Assembly: GCA_039024435.1 (NCBI GenBank)
Contig: JBCCQH010000013.1
Coordinates: forward strand, 23,132 to 87,131
Source: JBCCQH01 sp039024435
Lineage (GTDB): Bacteria; Bacteroidota; Bacteroidia; J057; JADKCL01
Direction: 5' to 3'
Length of the DNA stretch: 64,000 bases
Positions 56,803 to 64,000 of the stretch are shown piece by piece; position 1 is the stretch's first letter, and each line of letters opens with the position of its first letter. The translations under genes were made by a program, and so were the position numbers. The notes beneath the pieces were generated by a model. It saw only the letters and a program-made list of their open reading frames with translations, did not search any database and was not told the DNA's origin.

Positions 56803-58635
56803 TTACTTAGTCGTCACCAAATTTCTCTTGCTGAAGATTTTCAAGTAGTATCGTAAGCCAAATGCAAGCGAGGCGAATACTCCGCCAATGGCAGTGGCCC
56901 ATGTCGCTGCAGTTTCGATGGGCATTCCGGTAGCTCCTAATATTAGGGCAGCAGGCCCACCACTGAGGATCACGGTGAGTGCCGATGTCAAATCAATGAG
57001 ATCCTTTGGCGCAGGAATCGTCCGGACCGGAATCTCACTACTTTTCTCCTCCTTACCTTCAATACCGATTGTGACTTTCACAAGATCCTTTCCGGCACTC
57101 CCCCCACGGATTTTCATCGTTTCAAACTGATAATCTCCAATTGAAATTGGTTCCAGAACATATTCGGGATTGTCACCTAGCAAAACGTTGATTGCCCCCA
57201 TCGATATCCTGACCACTTCATTGGGTAAACCAACTCGATTCACCACAGCATACGCCAGGGCGGTTTGATCAAGCTGGAGGTGCTTAGGGATAAATACCAG
57301 AACATCTTTGCCCAAACTGCTGTTGATCCACTTTTCATTCACGTTTGCCGCAATCCTTGCATTTTCTGCGACAAGCCCTTTATGAAGTTCTTCAAGCCGC
57401 ATTATTTCCGAACTGATCGCCAGAAGATCAAGGTTTCTTGCATTGCGAAACTCTTCAACCTGGGTTTCCCAGTCAATAAGGCATTTCGATAGTTGCGAAA
57501 CGTCCTCGCCCAAGGTTTGAAAAATGTAAAGCGAGAAATAGATTTGATGAGCCGAGGAACGCTGAGATTCCATGCGATCTCCAACATTTTCGAAAAGGGA
57601 TAATGCGGAATAGTATCTTTGGAGTTCCTCAATTGCATCTTTCAATGACTGCAAATCGGTTAGGCCCAAATGCCACCACTGAATTGTTTCGGCATACTCC
57701 TCCCTCCACTTTTCAATCGTTCCTCGGATTCTGGAAAGGTTCTCTTCGAGTTGTTCTCTAAAGGAGTATTCTTCCGCCAATCGAGAAATCTCTTCTATTA
57801 AGGATTCAAGTCGTGAAAACAGATCATCTTGAAATTCCTCGTTCTGGAGAAAGGTGATGCGAGATTGGAAAGTGTCAGAGCTTACTTGAGCTTCCAGCAG
57901 CTTTGCTTTTGCAGCACGGGCGTTATTTTCGCCCGCTCTTTCATCTCCTTCATCCAGAATCGAGCGAATTCTTGAAGCCTCCTCTTTCCAGGCAAAATCA
58001 CCGTTTGCGAAAGCAATGATCTTCGCTATAGTTTCGATATTTGCCACTCGCTCCTCCAGCCTCTCAGCACCTTCTTCATATTCTTCAAGTTTTGATAGAA
58101 TCGAATAATCATTCCCAACCATCACAATTAAGCTCATAATTGCGAAAACGACTCCGACGGTTATTCCCCATTCGAAGATCCAAACATCGGAGCGATTCGG
58201 GAAAAAGTAGGAATACAAAATGATAACCAACAGTGCAATTCCAGCCCTCCACTTCCAGGCGCCAGAAATTTCGTTAAATATTGCCAGCCCAATATTTCTC
58301 TCTTCGTTTTTGAAAAGATTCGAGATCATTATGATCAAAACCAAAAGCGAAAAAACAATGATTGGATTTTGAAATAGAAATTTTAAGGACCAGTTTCCCC
58401 AATCGAAGTACCAAAAGAGGATTAAAAAAACAACCAGCGCGACCACCATAGACAAGCCGACCAATCTAATTATTTTTCCTACGACAGATCCCACTTGTTT
58501 TTTTTCAGCCACTTTTCCAGCGCGGAAGAGCGCAATCAAAATTACTGGAATCGATGGAATAAGTGCCAAGCCGGCCAGCATCTCACCAGCCAATAGGCTG
58601 AAGGCTATCAATACAACAATCTCTATTACAAGCAT
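56803..58635 (-). CDS. Polytopic coiled-coil membrane protein, first gene of the STAND operon
   Basis: 610 residues. The N-terminus holds five or six hydrophobic helices (from IEIVVLIAFSLLAGEMLAG through VGVVFAIMSLIVMVG), then a cytoplasmic coiled coil from about 190 to 430 rich in Glu and Leu, a beta-rich segment (ISIGDYQFETMKIRGG) and a final hydrophobic hairpin (LTVILSGGPAALILGATG and TWATAIGGVFASLAFG). It is followed by the ATPase gene after 41 bp on the same strand. Membrane partners of STAND ATPases often act as effectors or anchors, but I do not know one of this shape. Confidence 0.72.
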   Translation of the reverse strand: MLVIEIVVLIAFSLLAGEMLAGLALIPSIPVILIALFRAGKVAEKKQVGSVVGKIIRLVGLSMVVALVVFLILFWYFDWGNWSLKFLFQNPIIVFSLLVLIIMISNLFKNEERNIGLAIFNEISGAWKWRAGIALLVIILYSYFFPNRSDVWIFEWGITVGVVFAIMSLIVMVGNDYSILSKLEEYEEGAERLEERVANIETIAKIIAFANGDFAWKEEASRIRSILDEGDERAGENNARAAKAKLLEAQVSSDTFQSRITFLQNEEFQDDLFSRLESLIEEISRLAEEYSFREQLEENLSRIRGTIEKWREEYAETIQWWHLGLTDLQSLKDAIEELQRYYSALSLFENVGDRMESQRSSAHQIYFSLYIFQTLGEDVSQLSKCLIDWETQVEEFRNARNLDLLAISSEIMRLEELHKGLVAENARIAANVNEKWINSSLGKDVLVFIPKHLQLDQTALAYAVVNRVGLPNEVVRISMGAINVLLGDNPEYVLEPISIGDYQFETMKIRGGSAGKDLVKVTIGIEGKEEKSSEIPVRTIPAPKDLIDLTSALTVILSGGPAALILGATGMPIETAATWATAIGGVFASLAFGLRYYLKIFSKRNLVTTK

Positions 58636-58832
58636 AGCAGCGTAGTATAATGTTCAATCAAAGCAGTCAATAACCACATGCCGCTTTCGGGAGCAACATA
58701 ATTTCAAGGCAAAATAATCTTGTTTTTGACATCTCGTGTCAAAAAATGCAAACAAAATAGAATGAGAGTTGTACGAGAAACATCGATTGCATCCCCCTGC
58801 ACGATCCGCTATAATCCCTCCGCATTCCCTGC

Positions 58833-58908
58833 GGGCCCATAGCTCAGTGGTTAGAGCAGTGGACTCATAATCCATTGGTCCCTGGTTCAAGTCCAGGTGG
58901 GCCCACCA
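58833..58908 (+). tRNA. tRNA-Ile (CAU, tRNA-Ile2 type)
   Basis: 76 nt cloverleaf: acceptor GGGCCCA/TGGGCCC, D stem GCTC/GAGC, anticodon stem GTGGA/TCCAT with loop CTCATAA, T arm CCTGG-TTCAAGT-CCAGG, and an encoded ACCA end. It is close to E. coli ileX in the D and anticodon arms, so the CAU is probably lysidine-modified and reads AUA. It lies within the element, 136 bp before a tyrosine recombinase, so could be a resident tRNA that came with cargo or an old attachment site. Confidence 0.92.
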
Positions 58909-59043
58909 TTGAATTGCCAAGAGGTTTATTTGATGTGCCTGAATCAATATGCTAGGATGCCGATTGGTCCTGCAAGGAAGTATGGTCACTGTGCCGATTT
59001 CCTCGCAAAGGCTGACCAATCAACATTTCCCTAACAATCACAC

Positions 59044-60087
59044 ATGCATGGACTCCTCATAACCGACTATTCCTCGGCTCAAGCTCCCGTTACCCATACT
59101 CAAAGCAAAGGCAGGACTCAATTTTCGACAATTCAGACACGACTCCCGCGACAGATCGGCAAAGACGACTGGTCTGGAGCGGAAGCGAAAACCAGGTTTT
59201 TGGTATGTGATCTCATAGATCGATTCTACGACGAATCCATCGTGATTCATAACCGCAGCCGTTATACAATTGGATGGTATAAGCGGACGGTTGGAAAGAT
59301 GTTCGAACTGCATCCGGAACGAGAATTCCTTGATCAATGGAATCAGCAATTTGTGGAGACCTACCTCTATGAAGGGAGACGAAAAAAGAAATGGAAGGTG
59401 TCTACTTTCATCAATGTTTTCGGTGGGATTTGTAGCTTCTTCGCATGGTGCGAACGGAAAGAATTCATCCCGGAGAACTTCGTAACCAAGATCGAAAAAC
59501 CACGTCGCGAAAAGCATTTGCCCAAGGCGCTTTCCAAGACAAATGCTGATAGCATATTGGAAGCGTCGTTCTACGCACAATATACCTATCGATTTGAGCG
59601 GTACCGAAACCGGGCTTTGATCGCAGTGATGCTATATGCTGGCTTAAGAATCCGGGAGGTGCTCGAACTGGGATCAATGGCAGTTGACCTTGAAAACGGT
59701 AGTATTCATATTGTTCAGGGAAAGCATCACAAAGATCGGATCATTCCCATCGCTCCGCGCCTGAACGGTTATCTCAAAGCTTATTTGGTTGAGCGAAGGC
59801 GCTTAAATAAGACTCACCGATACTTTTTTAGCTCGACGAATCGAGACAAGCCTATGACCTACGGTGGAGTTTGCAAAGCGATTAAACGAATCAAAGACCG
59901 GAGCGGAATCTACTTTACCCCCCATATCTTGCGCCACACTTTTGCAACGCTGATGCTGGAAGGAGGTTGTGATATTTTTAGTTTAAGCAAGATGCTTGGT
60001 CACCAGGACATAAAAACCACGACGATCTATCTTTCGGCCTCCCCTCAGCATCTTAGGCAGCAGATATACAAACATCCGCTGAATTAG
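59044..60087 (+). CDS. Tyrosine recombinase (small), first of a convergent pair
   Basis: 347 residues, site-specific recombinase. The catalytic set is visible: R in YAGLRIREVLEL, the HxxR box as PHILRHTFATL, the following H in LGHQDIKTTTIYL, and the nucleophile Tyr in TIYL. An N-terminal SAM-like DNA-binding domain lies at about residues 45-150. It is beside tRNA-Ile2 and its 3' end meets the next recombinase, with a 4-bp overlap. The two may exchange different strands like XerC/XerD or belong to a nested element. Confidence 0.9.
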   Translation: MHGLLITDYSSAQAPVTHTQSKGRTQFSTIQTRLPRQIGKDDWSGAEAKTRFLVCDLIDRFYDESIVIHNRSRYTIGWYKRTVGKMFELHPEREFLDQWNQQFVETYLYEGRRKKKWKVSTFINVFGGICSFFAWCERKEFIPENFVTKIEKPRREKHLPKALSKTNADSILEASFYAQYTYRFERYRNRALIAVMLYAGLRIREVLELGSMAVDLENGSIHIVQGKHHKDRIIPIAPRLNGYLKAYLVERRRLNKTHRYFFSSTNRDKPMTYGGVCKAIKRIKDRSGIYFTPHILRHTFATLMLEGGCDIFSLSKMLGHQDIKTTTIYLSASPQHLRQQIYKHPLN

Positions 60088-61010
60088 GCGGAACGCTTGA
60101 AGTCATCGAAATGGGACAGCAGGATTTTTTGCTCGGGTGCCAGATATCCTTCGGTATATACGATTGATTCGTGGCCCAGGAATTTCGAGATAGATGCCAC
60201 TGGAATCTTCTGCTCAAGCGCCATGGAAGCAAAAGTGTGCCGCAATTCATGCGGACAAAATCGGATTCCAGTTGCCTCGCTTAACCTGTCCCGCATTCGG
60301 TAAATGTCCTTGTTATTCAAACGCTTTTTGCCTCCAACGCTACAGAAGTAGAATTCACTGGATACCTTCAGACGGGTAAGGTGCAGCTCATAGTCTGCCA
60401 GAAAGCGCTTCAATTCAAGGCAAATGGTCACGATACGCACTTTTCCTCCTTTTCCTTCACGGATCAGGATGGTTCGGTTGTCAATTGATACATCTTCGCG
60501 ACGAATATTGATCAATTCGTTGAGGCGCATTCCGGTGTAAACGAACGTCGCGAAGATCGCCACGTTCCTGGCCCGCTGGATATCATACTTCCACGGGAAG
60601 GTGCAGCATTCCGCAAACAGCCGGTTCAGTTGATCTTTTGAAATTCTTCGTGGAACCGTCTTGGGCTTCTTAGGTTTGCCAATCTGATTCACAGGATTGA
60701 TTCGCAATTGCAGCTTTCTGTTGAGCAAGCACCAGTCGATAAAGCAGCGTAAATAAGTCCAGTAGTTCCGCTGGTTGTGCGGTGACCAGTTGCGTTCCTT
60801 CACTTGCTCGTAGAAAAAGCTCTTGACCGTCTCATAATCGATCTCAGTTATATGATCGATTCCGGTTCGCAGGACGAAAGTTCGCACTGCTTTCACTTTG
60901 TGGTTGATCGTCAATGGGCGGTGTCCCTTTTCAACCTGAAGAAAATCCTGATAGCCTCGTAGAATCGAACGAAAATGTGGCGAGAGCATTGATGTATTTG
61001 AATAAAGCAT
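60084..61010 (-). CDS. Tyrosine recombinase (small), second of a convergent pair
   Basis: 308 residues. Catalytic set: R in YTGMRLNELINIR, PHELRHTFASMAL (HxxR), LGHESIVYTEGYL with His and the Tyr nucleophile. The N-terminal phage-integrase-like SAM domain starts RSILRGYQDFLQVEKG. It is related to but clearly different from its neighbour, so they are not a fresh duplication. The convergent gene arrangement with a 4-bp overlap is unusual for a recombinase pair. Confidence 0.9.
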   Translation of the reverse strand: MLYSNTSMLSPHFRSILRGYQDFLQVEKGHRPLTINHKVKAVRTFVLRTGIDHITEIDYETVKSFFYEQVKERNWSPHNQRNYWTYLRCFIDWCLLNRKLQLRINPVNQIGKPKKPKTVPRRISKDQLNRLFAECCTFPWKYDIQRARNVAIFATFVYTGMRLNELINIRREDVSIDNRTILIREGKGGKVRIVTICLELKRFLADYELHLTRLKVSSEFYFCSVGGKKRLNNKDIYRMRDRLSEATGIRFCPHELRHTFASMALEQKIPVASISKFLGHESIVYTEGYLAPEQKILLSHFDDFKRSA

Positions 61011-61253
61011 AAAGAACGGTTAGTAATGGATGATTGAAATGAAAAGTCTGTGGCTTGTCCGAAAAGAGTCTCGACAAAACGGAAATAGCGTACGACTTTG
61101 CAACTGCCTTCAAGGCGAATTTGAGCATGCAAATGATCAGTTTGTCAGTAGCGCATTAAGAATTTCTTATACGGTTTGCGGGTCAATTTTTTGTGGCCCG
61201 CACCCTGGATATTCGAGCCGAATAAATTTGTTATTCATGATGGATTCAAGAAT

Positions 61254-61763
61254 ATGCTAATGGATCAATTCGATATCGTATTTCAATGTGTAACCCTGTT
61301 GGGGTTAATACTTGGCATCGTTTACGCCAACCGGCAGTTGAAGGCGACCTTGAACATCCACCGCGCAAACCTCATCTGGAATCAGAAGATGGCCACCGAA
61401 TCCTACCTGGCCAGCCGCATCTCCAATCAAACCCTCTTCGAACTGACCAGGCATTTTGATTGTCTGAAAACCTGTGAACCGATTCCGCTGGCGAAGATCA
61501 ACCAAGCCTTTTCTGATCACTCAAGTCTTCGCGAATCCTGTCATGCCTATCTGAACTCATTCGAAGGATTGGCCAGAGGCATTGAGGCTGGCATTTACAG
61601 TTTTGACCTGGTTCAGCATGCGCGTCGCGGGGCCATTTTGAAGGCCTTTGTTCTTTTCCGGGAATACATCGATCACATGCGACGCACCCACAACCCCAAT
61701 GCCTGGCTGAAATTCGAAGCTTTGGTCAACTCTTTGAGCAAATCAACAAACACAAAAGCATGA
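61254..61763 (+). CDS. Membrane-anchored hypothetical protein, 169 residues
   Basis: One N-terminal hydrophobic helix (FDIVFQCVTLLGLILGIVYA) followed by a soluble helical part (NRQLKATLNIHRANLIWNQ). The ATG at 61254 or 61260 is likely; the longer frame starts from TTG. Its layout recalls DUF4760-like proteins and the 48468 gene. It overlaps the excisionase-like gene by 4 bp, so the two are coupled. Confidence 0.7.
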   Translation: MLMDQFDIVFQCVTLLGLILGIVYANRQLKATLNIHRANLIWNQKMATESYLASRISNQTLFELTRHFDCLKTCEPIPLAKINQAFSDHSSLRESCHAYLNSFEGLARGIEAGIYSFDLVQHARRGAILKAFVLFREYIDHMRRTHNPNAWLKFEALVNSLSKSTNTKA

Positions 61764-62038
61764 ACTACATTGCCATTGATGAAGAAGCACTGAACCGACT
61801 ATTGGACCGCCTTAAGAAGATAGAACGTATTCTCGATTGCATCTATGAAGGTCATATTCAGGATCGCTGGTTGACCACCAAGGAAGTCCTGGAAATACTC
61901 AAGGTATCGCCCAAGACCTTGCAAGGCTACCGTGACAAACGGCTCATTCCTTTCAGCCAGATCGGGAACAAGATCTACTACCCTCTCAAAGGCATCGAGG
62001 ACTTTCTCAATCAGAATCTGATTCGTCCGATCCGGTAG
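61760..62038 (+). CDS. Helix-turn-helix excisionase-like protein
   Basis: 92 residues. The core TTKEVLEILKVSPKTLQGYRDKRLIPFSQIG is the MerR-like winged helix of Bacteroidota excisionases, which bind near attL/attR and turn integration toward excision. It converges on the large integrase gene with a 32-bp overlap of 3' ends, as is common in such elements. Likely a recombination directionality factor; DNA targets may be the paired GTTTTAAC boxes. Confidence 0.82.
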   Translation: MNYIAIDEEALNRLLDRLKKIERILDCIYEGHIQDRWLTTKEVLEILKVSPKTLQGYRDKRLIPFSQIGNKIYYPLKGIEDFLNQNLIRPIR

Positions 62039-63611
62039 CCTTATTCCGCTTGAGGATTTCGTGGAATCCGTTCATGACATGATCAAGCTGGTCATCGTTG
62101 AGTTCTTCCAGGTAGTTTTCCGTGATCGATACGCTGGAATGCGCCAAGGCTCCCTGGATGTCATGCACCCCAATCCCCAATTCTTTCGCGTCCCTGCTTT
62201 GCACCGTTTTGGTGAATGAATGCCGTGCGATGTGGTTGGTAAGCCGAAAGCTTAAGCCGATCATTGCGCCAATGGTTTTCAGATGTTCATTGAGTTTGGC
62301 GGTTTTGGCTGACACCTGCTTCTTCATCAGAACAACATCAGCCGGATCAAGCTCATTGCTCAGGAATGGGAATACGAAATCGTTTGGCCGCGCCAATGGA
62401 TTCCGGTATAGATTGACAATGGCCATCGCGGGATCGATCAGCTTGGGGCCATGCTCTTTGCCGGTCTTTTCCATCTTGTATCTCAGCCTGCCCTGGTGGA
62501 CATTGACCCAACGAAGCTGCAACAGATCTCCCACCCGCATTCCGGCACAGTAGTACATGAACAGGAAAGCATTTCGCGTGTGCCAAATAGCAGATCCTGG
62601 CTCCAGATTCAATTCTTCGATCTGACTAATCTCCTGCAGCGACAACTTGGGCTTGCGAACCTTCTCTTTCTTCAATTTGAATTTGAAAAAGGGATTCAAC
62701 TCCTGGGGAAATAGCCCCTCACGGATCGCTTCATACAAGCAGGTCCGAAATGTTTTCAGGTAGGTGTGACGACTGTTCACCTTCAACGGCACCCGGATCA
62801 GGTAGGCTTCGAACTGGCGCAGGAACCTGGCATTGATGTTCTGGAAAGGAAGGGTGTCCTGGTCCAATTCGCTGAGAAAGTCACCCAGGTGCTTGAGCAG
62901 CGTTCGATGGCGTTCGTAAGTACGGAAACGGTCCTCCTGCAGGAGCTGTTCCATGCGGTCACGGATGAACTTCAGAAAATCGTGGTCCAGGTCCAGACCG
63001 AAAAAAGGATCATCCTCTTGTTGTTGGTCTGGATTCTCTTCGACCGCTTGCCCATAAAGGTCGCGCATGGTAGCGATCATTTCCCGCGCTGTCCATTCCT
63101 CCTCGTCCGGCCCGATAAGAAATTCCATGAAAGCGCGGACGAACCGAAAATCGACTTCGTCGAATTTCAGGTCCTTGTGTTGGAGGTAGATGACCAGCCG
63201 TTTCTCTAGCTGCTCGATTTGCTCCCATCGTTTGAGGTCGCGCCGTTCGAATGCTTCCCGTGCTTGCGCACGGACGTATTCCAAAAAGCTCTTGCCTTCA
63301 GGCTTGTTCAGGATTTCTTTGAGTTCTTTTGCTGAAATGCCTGGGTTTTCGGCTTCAAGTTCAAAGATGCGGAGGCGGATTTCTTCGCGCTTCATTCGAA
63401 TTTGCTCATTCCACTTTTTGTAAAGTGGTGTTTCCCGAGATCTGCGAAACCCTTCTTTGCTGGAATTCCAGTTTTCTTCCCTTGAGGCCATTCCCAGGGA
63501 AATGTATGCTGACCGACGCTCCTTGGATATTCGAATCGCCAGTGGGCATTCTCCGTTGGCATTGGGACGATTTTTGAAGAGAACAACTTTGACCGAAGCA
63601 GGCATGATCAT
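62007..63611 (-). CDS. Large tyrosine integrase of the element
   Basis: 534 residues. The N-terminal arm-binding domain (VKVVLFKNRPNANGECPLAI) is typical of Bacteroidota element integrases, then a SAM-like core-binding domain (about 190-330). The catalytic part has Arg in YYCAGMRVGDLLQLR, NHIARHSFTKT (HxxR), LAHSSVSITENYL (His and Tyr nucleophile). Two ATG codons (63611, 63605) are usable. It lies 240 bp from the right repeat, so it is the likely enzyme for this element. Confidence 0.93.
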   Translation of the reverse strand: MIMPASVKVVLFKNRPNANGECPLAIRISKERRSAYISLGMASREENWNSSKEGFRRSRETPLYKKWNEQIRMKREEIRLRIFELEAENPGISAKELKEILNKPEGKSFLEYVRAQAREAFERRDLKRWEQIEQLEKRLVIYLQHKDLKFDEVDFRFVRAFMEFLIGPDEEEWTAREMIATMRDLYGQAVEENPDQQQEDDPFFGLDLDHDFLKFIRDRMEQLLQEDRFRTYERHRTLLKHLGDFLSELDQDTLPFQNINARFLRQFEAYLIRVPLKVNSRHTYLKTFRTCLYEAIREGLFPQELNPFFKFKLKKEKVRKPKLSLQEISQIEELNLEPGSAIWHTRNAFLFMYYCAGMRVGDLLQLRWVNVHQGRLRYKMEKTGKEHGPKLIDPAMAIVNLYRNPLARPNDFVFPFLSNELDPADVVLMKKQVSAKTAKLNEHLKTIGAMIGLSFRLTNHIARHSFTKTVQSRDAKELGIGVHDIQGALAHSSVSITENYLEELNDDQLDHVMNGFHEILKRNKATGSDESDSD

Positions 63612-63748
63612 AGGTTAGGCATATCACTTAGCCTATCCCAGACATTCTCAAGACTCAATTCGAACAACGACGTTGCAAGTCAACTTTTTCGTCCAACCTG
63701 ACTTTTCACAAGGCTGAGCTTCCGGAAAGCCAGACAATCGGGCAAAAT

Positions 63749-63768
63749 GTTTTAACTATGTTTTAACA
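63749..63768 (+). promoter_or_regulatory. Candidate integrase/excisionase arm site, right
   Basis: GTTTTAACTATGTTTTAACA, two GTTTTAAC boxes 11 bp apart, the same orientation and spacing as at 21888-21907. It lies 137 bp upstream of the integrase start codon, so it could also affect the int promoter. Confidence 0.5.
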
Positions 63769-63853
63769 AGCCCAGCTTCAGCTTCGATCAAGCGCATTCT
63801 CTCCTTGAAAATATTGAGCGTCCTTACCACCAATTGTTCCAGAATCCCCCCCA

Positions 63854-64000
63854 AACAAAAAACGCCCGAACTCATCCTACGATGCATTTCGGGCGTTTGT
63901 CTTCGCTGTCTGTCCCGTCCACTGAGTAGCGTTGCCTTCCTCGGCGGCGGTGATGCTGGTCCGTTCCGCGGAGAATTGCCGAAGCAACTCTCCGCTAAAA
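63854..64000. repeat. Right copy of the flanking direct repeat (attR region), cut by the window
   Basis: Nearly identical to 21608-21756. It begins with an intrinsic terminator acting on the minus strand (63857-63898), followed to the right by the large hairpin, which is truncated here. A minus-strand gene entering from the right should end here, with stop TAG in the coding-like frame. The full length of the repeat is not visible. Confidence 0.85.

Larger units (their letters stand above)
21608..64000. mobile_element. Integrative mobilizable element, about 42.2 kb
   Basis: A direct repeat of at least 147 bp starts at 21608 and again at 63854, offset 42,244 bp. Between the copies lie three tyrosine recombinases, a probable excisionase, MobC, a MOBP relaxase, a TraG/VirD4 coupling protein, two tRNA genes and several conflict-system cassettes. 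No VirB4, TraJ-N or other channel genes are seen, so transfer would need a helper. Base composition is lower in GC than the chromosome on the left, especially in the cargo. The right boundary runs beyond the window, so the exact end is not visible. Confidence 0.85.

Noticed and set aside
58833..58908. tRNA-Ile2 as the attachment site of the whole element
   Set aside because: No copy of its 3' end is found at either outer boundary; the long direct repeat explains the ends.
58654..59019. Minus-strand open frame containing WAHLDLNQGPMDYESTALTTE
   Set aside because: It is the reverse translation of the tRNA-Ile2 gene, a common false gene.
1..64000. CRISPR array, rRNA operon or insertion sequence transposase
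   Set aside because: No regularly spaced repeats, no rRNA-like stretch and no DDE or HUH transposase gene were seen.

Overview
The window reads as a chromosome segment of a fairly GC-rich member of the Bacteroidota (a Saprospiria/Lewinella-like lineage is my guess). Signs are a secreted Rhs/YD-repeat giant with a Sec signal, Bacteroidota-type tyrosine integrase plus small helix-turn-helix excisionase, a Bacteroidota-style MobC/MobA/TraG mobilization set, and mostly weak Shine-Dalgarno sequences. Species cannot be fixed from sequence alone.

Positions 1 to about 21.5 kb are ordinary chromosome: a glycosyltransferase, dxs, a GHKL ATPase with a nuclease-like C-terminus, a compact minus-strand block (sodium:solute symporter, membrane protein, anmK, secreted protein, POT peptide transporter), then plus-strand genes (AcpH-like protein, penicillin acylase-family hydrolase, aldo/keto reductase, SDR) and a Crp-like regulator.

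From about 21.6 kb to the window end lies a single integrated mobile element of about 42.2 kb. It is bounded by a direct repeat of at least 147 bp (21608 onward and 63854-64000) that includes the 3' end and terminator of a minus-strand gene whose body should lie right of the window. Paired GTTTTAAC motifs with 11-bp spacing sit just inside both ends. The large integrase and its probable excisionase are at the right end. A mobilization block (candidate oriT, MobC, MOBP relaxase, two small proteins, TraG/VirD4 coupling protein; 44.6-48.5 kb) has no type IV secretion channel genes beside it, so this looks like an integrative mobilizable element using another element's channel.

The cargo is nearly all conflict or defence-like: a TerY-P type set (VWA, PP2C, kinase, DUF4407 membrane protein); a four-gene plus-strand cassette with a WD40 propeller and a TPR-CHAT protease; a 2558-residue Rhs toxin with a C-terminal PD-(D/E)XK-like domain and possible immunity gene; an XRE regulator with a PIN-like protein; and a three-gene operon of a coiled-coil membrane protein, a 1412-residue nuclease-STAND ATPase and a PIN-like nuclease. 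The WD40/CHAT cassette and the membrane-STAND-PIN operon are the best candidates for undescribed systems. The element also carries two tRNA genes with CAU anticodons, one tRNA-Ile2-like and one divergent initiator-like, and a convergent pair of small tyrosine recombinases beside the first.
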